Positions 5,730-14,054 are shown, counted from the stretch's first letter. The stretch: DNA of 14,880 bases from Clostridia bacterium (GCA_022360735.1 JAKSCF010000513.1:1-14880), one strand, 5' to 3'. Notes: generated by a model not told the origin, from the letters alone. Program-made: numbers and translations.

Positions 5730-7853
5730 ATGGCAAATCAACGTGACCCCATGATCGACATGTACGTTCATGAAACATTCCAACTGCTTGAGCAGCTGGA
5801 GAATGTTATTCTTGACAGTGAAAAAAGTGATAACATGAAACAGGCTATTAATGAAATATTTAGAGTGATGCATACCATTAAGGGTAACTCTATGATGATG
5901 AAATATGATAATATTGCAAGCTTGGCACATGTTACGGAAGATTTGTTTGATTATTTAAGAACCAATGAACCTCAAAATATCAATTATTCCCAAATTACGG
6001 ATATTGTTTTGGAATCAGTAGACTTTTTTAAAGACGAGGTAACAAAAATACAAAATAATACACCATCGTCTGAGGAAGCTGAAGAATTAAAAGAAGTGAT
6101 TGTTGATTTGCTGGAATCCTTTAAATTCATGGATTCTGGAGAAGCAATAGAAATAGAGCATGAAGAGGAAAAGCCTCAAGAAAAGATAGAAGCTGATGAA
6201 GAAAAGGCAGACCGTCAAGTGAGTGGTCAATATGAAAATCTTTATTACGTGAAAGTTGTTTTTGAAGAAGACAGTCAAATGGAGAATATTCGTTCGTTTA
6301 GCATTGTACATAATTTAGATGAATTTGGCTGTGACATATATCATTATCCTGAAGATCTGGAAGATATGGAAGAAGGCTTAACTCGAATAAAAGATCAAGG
6401 TTTCCAGATGATTTTGAATTGCAAACAAAATATCAGTGAACTTAAATACTATTTTGAAAGAGTATCATTTTTAAAAGAACTGGAGCTTAAAGAAATCTCA
6501 GAGGAAGAATTTGAGTCATATAGAGCGGGTTTTAAACACCATGAGTCCAATAAAGCAGAAGAGATATATGAAACAGAAAATAAAGAGATCCAATTAGAAA
6601 ATACCGAACAAAAAGAAGTAGATGTAAAAAGCAAAAAAACCACTGAAACAAAAAAAGAAATGCCAAAGAGTAATAATCTGGAACAAACACAAATCAAACA
6701 ACAAAAATATATTAATGTTGATGTAGACAAACTGGATTTATTGATGAACCTGGTAGGAGAATTAGTGGTTTCCGAAGCCATGGTAACCCAAAATCCGGAG
6801 CTTAAAAGTCTTAATATTCAAAGCATAGAAAAAGCAGCCGGACAGATGAGAAAGATCATCAATGAAATTCAAGACAATGTTATGGAAATACGAATGGTGC
6901 CGCTGTCCATGACCTTCCAAAGAATGAATCGAATTGTAAGAGATATGTCGGTTAAAACCAATAAAGATGTAGATTTGGTTCTAATCGGACAAGAGACAGA
7001 AGTGGATAAGAACATCATCGAACATATAGCAGATCCATTAATGCATCTGATCCGAAATGCTATTGATCACGGCATTGAATCACCGGAAGAAAGAAAACGT
7101 AATGGTAAAGAAGAAAAAGGCACCGTAACTTTAGAAGCAAAAAATGCCGGTGGCGATGTATGGATTATAGTTCGCGATGACGGAGAAGGTCTTGATAGGA
7201 ACAGTATACTGCGTAAAGCGGATGAGAGAGGGCTATTGAAAAAGCCTATAGAAGAATACAGTGATAAAGAAGCCTTTGCACTTATTTTTGAAGCAGGTCT
7301 CTCTACTAAGCAAGAAGTGACCAATTTCTCCGGACGAGGGGTTGGAATGGATGCCGTTGTAAAAGAACTTGAAAAAATTGGCGGCATTGTGGTTGTGGAA
7401 AGTGAAAAAGGGCAAGGAACAAGCATGATTCTTAGAATCCCCCTTACATTAGCCATCATAAATGGTATGGTCATGAATGTGGGAGACAATAAATTCACCC
7501 TTCCAATTACTTCAATACGAGAATCATTCAAAGCTAAGCGCAAAGACATTATTGAAGATTCAGACCAAAATGCAATGATTATGGTCAGAGGAGAATGTTA
7601 CTCTATTGTTCGAATACATGAAAGATATGGTCTTCAAACAGACATAACGGATTTTGAAGAAGGTATCTTTGTCATGCTGGAAAATGAAGATTATAAAGCT
7701 TGCTTGTTTGTAGACCAGTTAATCGGAGAGCACCAAGTCGTTGTAAAAAGTTTCTCAAAGTATATTAAAAAGATAAAAGGTATTTCTGGTTGTGCACACT
7801 TAGGTGATGGGGGAATATGCCTCATATTAGACCCATCAGGATTAATTGCATAA
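5730..7853 (+). CDS. cheA: Chemotaxis histidine kinase CheA
   Basis: Histidine kinase that couples chemoreceptors, through CheW, to phosphorylation of CheY and CheB. All five domains are visible in this 707-aa protein: P1/HPt (about 5-108) with phospho-His48 in HTIKGNS; a P2 response-regulator-binding domain (about 168-255, from YYVKVVF); a Lys/Glu/Gln-rich linker (about 255-325); P3 dimerisation (about 325-398, YINVDVDKLDLLMNLVGEL); the P4 ATPase with N box HLIRNAIDHGIE (about 437-448), G1 DDGEGLD (about 482) and G2 GRGVGMD (about 534); and a CheW-like P5 (about 573-707). No catalytic motif is missing. The start is ATG 5730, six bases after GGAGG; an in-frame TTG at 5712 precedes the ribosome-binding site and is rejected. 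It is the first gene of the chemotaxis-switch operon. Confidence 0.98.
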   Translation: MANQRDPMIDMYVHETFQLLEQLENVILDSEKSDNMKQAINEIFRVMHTIKGNSMMMKYDNIASLAHVTEDLFDYLRTNEPQNINYSQITDIVLESVDFFKDEVTKIQNNTPSSEEAEELKEVIVDLLESFKFMDSGEAIEIEHEEEKPQEKIEADEEKADRQVSGQYENLYYVKVVFEEDSQMENIRSFSIVHNLDEFGCDIYHYPEDLEDMEEGLTRIKDQGFQMILNCKQNISELKYYFERVSFLKELELKEISEEEFESYRAGFKHHESNKAEEIYETENKEIQLENTEQKEVDVKSKKTTETKKEMPKSNNLEQTQIKQQKYINVDVDKLDLLMNLVGELVVSEAMVTQNPELKSLNIQSIEKAAGQMRKIINEIQDNVMEIRMVPLSMTFQRMNRIVRDMSVKTNKDVDLVLIGQETEVDKNIIEHIADPLMHLIRNAIDHGIESPEERKRNGKEEKGTVTLEAKNAGGDVWIIVRDDGEGLDRNSILRKADERGLLKKPIEEYSDKEAFALIFEAGLSTKQEVTNFSGRGVGMDAVVKELEKIGGIVVVESEKGQGTSMILRIPLTLAIINGMVMNVGDNKFTLPITSIRESFKAKRKDIIEDSDQNAMIMVRGECYSIVRIHERYGLQTDITDFEEGIFVMLENEDYKACLFVDQLIGEHQVVVKSFSKYIKKIKGISGCAHLGDGGICLILDPSGLIA

Positions 7854-7909
7854 TGAGAGTCCGCTGATGCTTAGGAAAATATTATTTGAAACTTTAAGGA
7901 GGGATAGCC

Positions 7910-8419
7910 ATGGAAGCAACTAAAATGGATTTAACAAGTAATGGTAATCAAAATGGTACCAATGACCTACAAGAAGAAAATGTGGATGAAGTAACCCAGA
8001 AAAACTTGACGTTTACCATTGGTGATGAAATATTTGGTATCCAAATAGAAAATGTTACTCAAATTATAGGCATTCAGCACATTACATACATACCAAACCA
8101 AGCAGATTATGTAAAAGGCGTTATCAACCTTAGGGGTCAAATCATTCCGGTAATGGAAGTCAGAACAAAATTTAAAAAACCGGTTATCGATTACGATGAT
8201 CGTACCTGTATTATTGTAGTCAGCAAGGATGAGATTACGGTTGGATTAATTGTAGATCGGGTATCTGAAGTCCTCAATATTAAGGAAAGCGAAATCTCTG
8301 CAACACCAACCTTTAACAAAAAGGAGCGTGTCGAGTACATAAAAGGCATTGCACATGTCAATGAAGATATTATTATGCTTTTAGATATGGACAAAATGCT
8401 GGATATTGAAAAAGAATAA
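7910..8419 (+). CDS. cheW: Chemotaxis adaptor protein CheW
   Basis: SH3-like scaffold protein that bridges methyl-accepting receptors and CheA P5 in the receptor array. The 169-aa protein has a polar, Asn/Glu-rich N-terminal extension of about 30 residues, then the CheW domain: LTFTIGDEIFGIQIENVTQI, IPNQADYVKGVINLRGQIIP (including the strongly conserved NLRG), DDRTCIIVV and VDRVSEVLNI. It is somewhat longer than a minimal CheW (about 150 aa) because of the extension. Start ATG 7910 with AAGGAGGG about seven bases upstream. It lies 56 bases after cheA with no terminator between, so it is in the same operon. Confidence 0.97.
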   Translation: MEATKMDLTSNGNQNGTNDLQEENVDEVTQKNLTFTIGDEIFGIQIENVTQIIGIQHITYIPNQADYVKGVINLRGQIIPVMEVRTKFKKPVIDYDDRTCIIVVSKDEITVGLIVDRVSEVLNIKESEISATPTFNKKERVEYIKGIAHVNEDIIMLLDMDKMLDIEKE

Positions 8420-8438
8420 ATAACCTAAAGGGGAAGAC

Positions 8439-9251
8439 ATGAAAATATCGGAACAAGAATTTAAAAAATTTTCTGAGTATATAAGAAGTAATTTTGGAAT
8501 CTCACTTTCCAATAAAAAAGTTACTTTTTTAACAAGCCGATTGGGTAGCTTGATTGAAAAATCGGGCTTTAAGACTTTCTCTGATTATTATAATTATGTC
8601 ACCAACGATAAAAACGGTGATTCAGTTATTGAAATGATTAATAAAATAACCACCAATTATACTTATTTTTTCAGAGAAGAAAAGCATTTTGAGTATTTGA
8701 AAAATATTGTATTGCCCTATGTCATCGACAAAGAAAAAAATGCAAGAGATTTAAGGATATGGAGTGCCGGATGTTCTTCGGGAGAAGAGCCCTACACTTT
8801 ACAAATGATCATTAAAGACGTACTAAAAGAGCAATGTTCAAATTGGGATACCAAATTATTAGCAACCGATATTTCAACAAAAGTTTTAACAAAAGCTCAG
8901 AACGGTATTTATTCTAATGAATCTGTAGAAAAAATGCCAAAACATTGGCAAGATAAATACTTTAAAAAATATGATACAGATAGTGTAGTTGTAAAAGATA
9001 TGATTAAAAATGAGATCATCTATAGAAGATTTAATCTCATGCATCCGTTTCCTTTTAAGAGAAAATTTCATATCATATTTTGCAGAAATGTTATGATTTA
9101 TTTTAATAATGAAACTAAAAACCAACTTATAAACAAATTCTATGAATTTACCGAACCGGGAGGATATTTATTTATTGGACATTCTGAAAGCATAGACAGA
9201 AATCATTCAAAATATAAATATTTACAGCCGGCAATTTACAGAAAGGAATAG
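8439..9251 (+). CDS. cheR: Chemotaxis protein methyltransferase CheR
   Basis: Transfers methyl groups from S-adenosylmethionine to glutamates of chemoreceptors for adaptation. The 270-aa protein has the N-terminal all-helical CheR domain (about 1-75), the linker motif TTNYTYFFRE, and the SAM-binding Rossmann domain with RIWSAGCSSGEEPYTL (about 104-119), the acidic strand end LLATDIS and the conserved FCRNVMIYF, closing with the IGHSES motif. The length is typical and no C-terminal tetratricopeptide extension is present, so it is a classical chemotaxis CheR. Start ATG 8439 with AAAGGGG upstream, 19 bases after cheW; the stop is five bases before cheB. Confidence 0.97.
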   Translation: MKISEQEFKKFSEYIRSNFGISLSNKKVTFLTSRLGSLIEKSGFKTFSDYYNYVTNDKNGDSVIEMINKITTNYTYFFREEKHFEYLKNIVLPYVIDKEKNARDLRIWSAGCSSGEEPYTLQMIIKDVLKEQCSNWDTKLLATDISTKVLTKAQNGIYSNESVEKMPKHWQDKYFKKYDTDSVVVKDMIKNEIIYRRFNLMHPFPFKRKFHIIFCRNVMIYFNNETKNQLINKFYEFTEPGGYLFIGHSESIDRNHSKYKYLQPAIYRKE

Positions 9252-9256
9252 AATTT

Positions 9257-10306
9257 ATGAATGAGCAAACCATTAAAGTTTTAGTTGTAGATGATTCATT
9301 GTTATTTAGAGAGACTTTTGCAAAAAAATTGTCTGAGGATCCTGGAATAGAAATTGTTGCTAAAGCAGGAGATGTTTATGAAGCTCGAGATATGATTATC
9401 AAATATCGGCCGGATGTTATGACCCTGGATGTCGAAATGCCAAAAATGAATGGTATTGAATTTTTAAAAAGGCTCATGCCCCAATATCCGCTTCCAACAA
9501 TCGTAGTCAGTGCCGTCAACGACAAAGTATTTGATGCCCTCAATGCAGGTGCTGTAGAATTTGTAACTAAGCCAGGCTCTCATAATAATATAGATGTGTT
9601 TATTAAAGAGTTAATTGTCAAAATAAAGATTGCTTCAACAGCAAAAGTTGGTTATCATAAAAGGACCGTAAGAAAATCAAACCATATTCCTAAAAAGACG
9701 ACTTCTGCTGAATGCGATTTATGTGATAAAATAATAGCAATAGGGGCATCCACAGGAGGAACCAATGCACTTTTTGATATTTTAAAAGCATTGCCTTCTG
9801 GATATATGCCTGGGATTGTGGTGGTGCAGCATATGCCGCCGGTGTTTACCAAACTCTATGCTGAAAGATTAAACAAAAATTGTTCTCTCGAAGTAAAAGA
9901 GGCTGAACATGGAGATGAAATTTTACCGGGACGCGCTTTAATCGCACCGGGTGGATTCCATATGAGGGTGGTCAAAAGAGGAAAAAGAACCTACATAGAG
10001 ACTGAAAAAGGAACAGAGTTTAATAAAGTCAGTGGTCATTGCCCTTCTGTTGATGTGCTGTTTCATTCTGTATCAAAGCATATTGGCTCAAAAGCAGTAG
10101 GCATCATCCTAACAGGCATGGGAAAAGATGGTGCGGAAGGGTTACGGGCTATGAAACAACGAGGCGCAAAAACCATTGGACAGGATGAGGAGTCCTCAGT
10201 GGTATATGGTATGCCTAAGGTTGCCTATGAGATAGGTGCAGTGGACAAACAGATGTCATTACAACGGATACCCAATGGTATTATGAAGCTTCTCGAGCAA
10301 AATTAA
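9257..10306 (+). CDS. cheB: Protein-glutamate methylesterase/deamidase CheB
   Basis: Removes receptor methyl esters and deamidates receptor glutamines when phosphorylated by CheA, opposing CheR. Residues 1-120 are a receiver domain with Asp12/Asp13, phospho-acceptor Asp58 (TLDVEMPKMNG), Ser85 and Lys105. After a basic linker containing a CDLC pair (Cys153, Cys156), the esterase domain carries the catalytic triad Ser165 (GASTGG), His192 (VVQHMPP) and Asp291 (TGMGKDG). Length 349 aa is normal. Start ATG 9257 has AAAGGA nine bases upstream inside the end of cheR, so the pair is tightly linked. All active-site residues are present. Confidence 0.98.
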   Translation: MNEQTIKVLVVDDSLLFRETFAKKLSEDPGIEIVAKAGDVYEARDMIIKYRPDVMTLDVEMPKMNGIEFLKRLMPQYPLPTIVVSAVNDKVFDALNAGAVEFVTKPGSHNNIDVFIKELIVKIKIASTAKVGYHKRTVRKSNHIPKKTTSAECDLCDKIIAIGASTGGTNALFDILKALPSGYMPGIVVVQHMPPVFTKLYAERLNKNCSLEVKEAEHGDEILPGRALIAPGGFHMRVVKRGKRTYIETEKGTEFNKVSGHCPSVDVLFHSVSKHIGSKAVGIILTGMGKDGAEGLRAMKQRGAKTIGQDEESSVVYGMPKVAYEIGAVDKQMSLQRIPNGIMKLLEQN

Positions 10307-10409
10307 GGTTCACGTATTGAAATAAAATATGAAAATACAATTTCCATAAATCATTAACGCTTTATATTTATTGGGAGAGTTTAACCGTATTAAGGGAGGT
10401 AAATATTAA

Positions 10410-10772
10410 ATGTCTAAGAAAGTTTTAATCGTAGATGATGCAGTTTTCATGAGAATGATGGTAAAAGATATCTTGGAGAAAAATGGTTTTGAAGTGGTTG
10501 CCGAAGCAGAAAACGGAGTAGTTGCTGTAGAACAATACAAAGCGACATCGCCGGATGTTGTGACGATGGACATTACCATGCCTGAAATGAATGGCATTGA
10601 GGCATTACAAGCTATTAAAGGGTATGATCCCAATGCAAAAGTTATCATGTGCAGTGCCATGGGTCAGCAGGCAATGGTTATGGATGCTATTAAGGCCGGC
10701 GCTGTAGACTTTATTGTAAAGCCTTTCAACGCTGAAAGAGTCATGGAAGCCATAGGTAAAGCTGTTGGCTAA
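10410..10772 (+). CDS. cheY: Chemotaxis response regulator CheY
   Basis: Single-domain receiver that carries the phosphoryl signal from CheA to the flagellar switch. All 120 residues fit one REC domain: Asp9 and Asp10 for metal binding, phospho-acceptor Asp54 (TMDITMPEMNG), Ser82 (CSAMG) and Lys104 (VKPF). The C-SAMGQQ-MV segment is characteristic of Gram-positive/Thermotoga-type CheY. Start ATG 10410 with AAGGGAGG about eight bases upstream. The 103 bases after cheB hold no clear terminator and no promoter I can defend, so it is probably in the same transcript. Its position just before fliM/fliY, its two binding partners, supports the assignment over a generic regulator. Confidence 0.97.
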   Translation: MSKKVLIVDDAVFMRMMVKDILEKNGFEVVAEAENGVVAVEQYKATSPDVVTMDITMPEMNGIEALQAIKGYDPNAKVIMCSAMGQQAMVMDAIKAGAVDFIVKPFNAERVMEAIGKAVG

Positions 10773-10814
10773 AAGACCTATTTTTATTCACCAACCAGGT
10801 AATGAGGTGATTGG

Positions 10815-11804
10815 ATGAAGAATGTTCTTTCTCAAGACGAAATTGATTCGCTGATCAATGCACTTTCTACCGGCGAATTGGATACTGTGGAAATTGAAGA
10901 AGCCAAACATAATGTCAAAGATTATGACTTTAGGCGACCCAATAAATTGTCTAAAGATCAAATACAGACATTAAGAGGTATACATGAGAATTATGCCAGG
11001 ATTGTATCGAATATATTATCCAACCAGGTGAGGAACAATGTTAAGCTGGTCATTGCGTCTATTGAGCAGGTAACTTTTGGAGAATTTGTAAGATCTATAC
11101 CAAACCCAACCATTATGGGTTATTATTCTTGTGATCCTTTAGATGGGATATGCATACTAGAGCTCAATCCGGATTTCTGCTTTAGTATGATTGACCTTTA
11201 TTTTGGAGGTACAATGTCTCATCGTTTTAATGTACGGGAATTTACAGATATCGAATTGATGATGACCAAAGAAATGATCAAAGGTATGATTGATAACTTT
11301 AAAACCGTTTGGTCAGATGTGATTGAGCTTTCACCGGAATTAGAAGCCATAGAAACCAATCCTTTATTGCAGCAATCCTTACCCCATAATGAAACCGTGG
11401 TACTCATGACCTTTAAAGCACAAGTATTAGAAGAAAGCTCATTGATCAATTTATGTATTCCCTATAGAACCATAGAAAAAGTTGCAGATGATTTACACGC
11501 AAAAAATTATGACATCATGAAATCAAAAGGTGACAGCCATGTCTATAAGGAGCATATCGAAAAAGCTTTGAAAAACGTAAAATTAAATACCAGCGTACTC
11601 CTGGGAAAAACAAAAATTGCTGTAGAAGATTTTGTGGAGTTAGACGTAGGAGACATTATAGAACTGGATACAAATTTAAGTCAGCCAATGAAGCTGTTTG
11701 TAGAGGATAAAGAAAAACTATATGTTCAACCTGGACTTTATAATCAAAAACTGTCTGTTCAGGTAGTGGGCGATATTGGAAAGGATGCAGACGAAGATGA
11801 GTGA
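10815..11804 (+). CDS. fliM: Flagellar motor switch protein FliM
   Basis: Component of the C-ring that binds CheY-P and sets the direction of rotation. The 329-aa protein shows the N-terminal CheY-binding peptide LSQDEIDSLINAL (residues 5-17), the CheC-like middle domain (about 40-230) with YDFRRPNKLSKDQIQTLR and the GGTM-type loop of FliM, and a C-terminal SpoA/FliN-like domain (about 250-320: VLLGKTKIAVEDFVEL). The start is ATG 10815 after GAGGTGA. The C-terminus overlaps the fliY start by eight bases, indicating translational coupling of the two switch proteins. Confidence 0.97.
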   Translation: MKNVLSQDEIDSLINALSTGELDTVEIEEAKHNVKDYDFRRPNKLSKDQIQTLRGIHENYARIVSNILSNQVRNNVKLVIASIEQVTFGEFVRSIPNPTIMGYYSCDPLDGICILELNPDFCFSMIDLYFGGTMSHRFNVREFTDIELMMTKEMIKGMIDNFKTVWSDVIELSPELEAIETNPLLQQSLPHNETVVLMTFKAQVLEESSLINLCIPYRTIEKVADDLHAKNYDIMKSKGDSHVYKEHIEKALKNVKLNTSVLLGKTKIAVEDFVELDVGDIIELDTNLSQPMKLFVEDKEKLYVQPGLYNQKLSVQVVGDIGKDADEDE

Positions 11805-12906
11805 TAAATTCTTATCTCAGGAAGAAATTAATGAACTACTGAAAAAAGAAGCGAGTATAAGAGAAAGTGCTGATGAAGATTTACTGTCAAGCACAGAAAG
11901 AGATATTCTGGGTGAAGTCGGAAATATATCCATGTCTACTTCTGCAACCACTTTGTCAACGCTTTTGAATCGTCAAGTTCATATTACAACTCCAAGAGTC
12001 AATGTGACAACCTTTGACCAAGTAGTAGATTCATTTGAAATGCCTTATGTTATCTTACAGGTTCAATTTGAAGAGGGTCTGCATGGTACCAATGTTTTGC
12101 TGATGTCTATCAAGGATGCTTCCATTATTGCAAATCTAATGATGGGACAAGACGGCTCAACCTATAGTGAAGAATCTCTTTCTGATTTCGAATTAAGCGC
12201 CGTATCGGAAGCGATGAACCAAATGATAGGTTCAGCGTCAACCGCAGTATCGACAATGCTTGGCAGGCGAGTGGATATAGACCCTCCAAGTACCCAAGTC
12301 GGGAGACAGAAAGAAAAAATAGAGATAAAAGGCTTATCGGGTGATGCAAAGCTTGCACGCACAGTATTTAATTTGAATATTGAGAATTTAATGGATAGCG
12401 AGATCATGCAGTTATATTCTTTAGAAACGGCTAGAGAGATAACAGGCATCATGATGGGCAGCATTAGTACCGATGCAGCACCGGAGCCGGAGCCCCAACC
12501 CACCCCGCCTGTACAACCAGCCATAGAACCCGAACCACAAGAGATACCGATTTCAACTCCTGCGCCTTCTCAACCACCGCAACCACAAGTTCAAGTACAA
12601 AAACCTCAGTTTGTACCCTTAAATGACACATCCAAACATGTTCAGGCAAGAAATATTGACCTGATTTTAGACGTTCCATTGGAAATGAGTGCCATATTAG
12701 GCCGTACACAAAAATCCATTAAAGAAGTCTTGGCCCTGGAGCCGGGCTCTATTGTAGAGCTTAATAAATATGCTGAGGAGCCCTTGGATATCTATGTAAA
12801 CGGAAAACTAATCGCACAAGGAGAAGTCGTGGTATTGGATGAAAAATTCGGCATTCGAATTAATAATATTATAAGCGCTAAAGAACGTGTAGAATCTTTA
12901 AAATAA
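11797..12906 (+). CDS. fliY: Flagellar motor switch phosphatase FliY
   Basis: Gram-positive switch protein that replaces FliN and, in Bacillus, also dephosphorylates CheY-P. The 369-aa product has an N-terminal CheY-binding motif LSQEEINELL (6-15) and a CheC-type domain with both active-site signatures, D-x3-E-x2-N (Asp36, Glu40, Asn43) and S-x3-E-x2-N (in SAVSEAMN). A Pro/Glu/Gln-rich linker follows (about 228-275), and then a SpoA/FliN domain (about 285-365, IDLILDVPLEMSAILG). Both phosphatase motifs look intact. The start is ATG 11797, overlapping fliM, with GGAAAGGA about 11 bases upstream; upstream in-frame TTG 11776 and ATG 11785 overlap that site. No separate cheC or cheD is in the window, so FliY may be a main CheY-P phosphatase here. 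Confidence 0.96.
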   Translation: MSDKFLSQEEINELLKKEASIRESADEDLLSSTERDILGEVGNISMSTSATTLSTLLNRQVHITTPRVNVTTFDQVVDSFEMPYVILQVQFEEGLHGTNVLLMSIKDASIIANLMMGQDGSTYSEESLSDFELSAVSEAMNQMIGSASTAVSTMLGRRVDIDPPSTQVGRQKEKIEIKGLSGDAKLARTVFNLNIENLMDSEIMQLYSLETAREITGIMMGSISTDAAPEPEPQPTPPVQPAIEPEPQEIPISTPAPSQPPQPQVQVQKPQFVPLNDTSKHVQARNIDLILDVPLEMSAILGRTQKSIKEVLALEPGSIVELNKYAEEPLDIYVNGKLIAQGEVVVLDEKFGIRINNIISAKERVESLK

Positions 12907-12920
12907 ATTGATAAAAACAC

Positions 12921-12947
12921 TAAACTAATTTAAAAAAATTCCGATAT
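12921..12947 (+). promoter_or_regulatory. Sigma-28 (SigD/FliA) promoter of flgM
   Basis: TAAA (12921-12924), 16 bases, CCGATAT (12941-12947) fits the flagellar sigma-28 consensus (TAAA, about 15 bases, GCCGATAT) except for T in place of the first G. It lies 46 bases upstream of the flgM ATG, the expected place for sigma-28 control of its own anti-sigma factor. No terminator follows fliY, so readthrough from the operon is also possible. Confidence 0.88.
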
Positions 12948-12949
12948 AT

Positions 12950-12978
12950 GGTATAGAGGTAATAATACCAGCTATACC
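12950..12978 (+). promoter_or_regulatory. Hairpin between promoter and flgM SD
   Basis: GGTATAG (12950-12956) pairs with CTATACC (12972-12978), with an inner GGTA/TACC stem (12958-12961, 12966-12969) and a 4-base loop. It begins around the predicted transcription start and ends directly before the ribosome-binding site AAGGTGGTGAG. It may be an operator dyad or a 5'-end stem affecting translation or stability. Confidence 0.5.
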
Positions 12979-12992
12979 AAGGTGGTGAGAAT

Positions 12993-13280
12993 ATGAAAAT
13001 CAATGGAACCGGATACAGCCAATATATTGAAAAAGTCTATAAAGAAAACAGAAAAGACGTACAATCCAAAAAAGAAAATACAGCTAAAGATAAAAGTGAC
13101 TCCATAGAAATTTCTAGTTCATTTAGAGAAATACAAAAATACATCGATCAAATGAAAGAGGCCCAGCCAGATTATGAAAGAGTGGGTCAGATTAAGGATG
13201 CCATTGATGCCGGAACCTATCGCGTTTCATCTAAGGAGTTAGCAGAGAAAATTGTTCAAAAAATAAAAGAACAATTATAA
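12993..13280 (+). CDS. flgM: Negative regulator of flagellin synthesis FlgM (anti-sigma-28)
   Basis: Small, largely unfolded protein that binds sigma-28 until the hook-basal body is finished and then is exported. The 95-aa product has the usual disordered, charged N-half with the family MKI(N)G opening, the DSIEISSSFREIQKY segment (about 35-49), and the C-terminal sigma-binding helices with the hallmark R-V-x-x-I-K-x-A-I-D-A-G-T-Y sequence (RVGQIKDAIDAGTYRVSS). It is slightly longer than Bacillus FlgM (about 88 aa). Start ATG 12993 has a strong ribosome-binding site (AAGGTGGTGAG). Its own sigma-28 promoter gives the expected feedback loop, and it precedes flgN and flgK as in other Gram-positive flagellar regions. 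Confidence 0.95.
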   Translation: MKINGTGYSQYIEKVYKENRKDVQSKKENTAKDKSDSIEISSSFREIQKYIDQMKEAQPDYERVGQIKDAIDAGTYRVSSKELAEKIVQKIKEQL

Positions 13281-13317
13281 AAAGAAGTCTTCTTTATAAA
13301 TAAAGAATGACTTCTTT
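13281..13317 (+). terminator. Long inverted repeat after flgM, possible terminator
   Basis: AAAGAAGTC (13281-13289) pairs with GACTTCTTT (13309-13317), and the interior TTCTTTAT (13290-13297) pairs with ATAAAGAA (13300-13307), giving a 16-17 bp stem with one bulged base (T13308). It starts right after the flgM stop codon. The sequence after the stem is A-rich, and the only Ts are the stem's own 3' end, so termination would be inefficient. It may instead protect an mRNA 3' end or attenuate readthrough into flgN. Confidence 0.5.
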
Positions 13318-13607
13318 AAAATTGATAAACGGAAATTAATTAAATAAATTTTACTAAGATAATAATTTTCTATCAATTATAAAGAGATTTTCTTATATAT
13401 TAAATGGTGATATTGACTTGGAATTGGAAAATGGAATGATTGAGTATTTGTTTTATAAGAATTAATGCTTCTGCAAATATAATGTAATTTCCATTAATAT
13501 GTATAATTAAGGCGATTTCTTTAGAATTGAAAAAGGAAGTCAGGGATACCAAACAAGCAAAATTGCTTATGATTTTCTATCAATTAAATAAAGAAAGGCT
13601 GTGTGGC
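13318..13607 (+). other. AT-rich intergenic stretch upstream of flgN
   Basis: No gene is seen here if flgN starts at 13608. A 15-bp direct repeat ATTTTCTATCAATTA occurs at 13365-13379 and 13572-13586, and TATAAT at 13478-13483 could be a -10 box, without a fitting -35. I see no sigma-28 box. If flgN instead begins at TTG 13527, the second repeat copy is coding. Confidence 0.45.
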
Positions 13608-14054
13608 ATGTTACACATTTTAAAAGAACAAAAAAATATATTGGTCGAATTAAAAGAACTATTAATAGAAGAAAAGCAAGTCCTTATCCAAAGTGATGGA
13701 GGGGCTTTAAATACATTAGTCCATAAAAAAATTGAACTTATAGAACGTTTGGATAAGAGTGAAAAAGTCAGAATAGAAAAATATCAAGACAAAAAAATAG
13801 ATGAAATAGAAATACCTATAGAGGAAAAATATCCTGTCAAAAAATTGGCCCAGGATATTAAAGCCTTATATCAAGAAATTCAAGAATACCAAAAGATTAA
13901 TATTATGCTGACACAACAATCTATGGATTATCAAGATACCATGATGGCCATTATTAAAGAAGCCATAGAAAAATCCGGGAATATTTATGGTGAGAGTGGT
14001 AAAATGGAAAACAAAAAAAATGCTTCAACCACTTCCCTTAATACGTCAGTCTAA
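13608..14054 (+). CDS. flgN: Flagellar export chaperone FlgN
   Basis: Type III export chaperone for the hook-filament junction proteins FlgK and FlgL. With the chosen start the protein is 148 aa, nearly all helical: an N-terminal coiled coil (LKEQKNILVELKELLIEEKQ) matching the FlgN pattern 'L...q..ll.eLl.ll.eek', the middle L-x-x-L-V-x-K-K-I-E-L-I-E-R-L-D-K-S-E-K-x-R segment, a second long helix, and an Asn/Ser/Thr-rich tail. The start is uncertain: the frame is open to TTG 13527 (175 aa), with ATGs at 13569 and 13608. Only 13608 has an SD-like AAAGG at about nine bases, and it matches where family members begin. It lies between flgM and flgK, the canonical place, and ends 18 bases before flgK. 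Confidence 0.85.
   Translation: MLHILKEQKNILVELKELLIEEKQVLIQSDGGALNTLVHKKIELIERLDKSEKVRIEKYQDKKIDEIEIPIEEKYPVKKLAQDIKALYQEIQEYQKINIMLTQQSMDYQDTMMAIIKEAIEKSGNIYGESGKMENKKNASTTSLNTSV

Noticed and set aside
7067..7549. Long minus-strand open frame of 160 codons inside cheA
   Set aside because: It is opposite the conserved ATPase and P5 domains of CheA, is Ser/Pro-rich as expected of an antisense shadow, and lacks a ribosome-binding site.
12162..12709. Minus-strand open frames opposite fliY
   Set aside because: Shadows of the CheC-type domain and Pro-rich linker; no start context.
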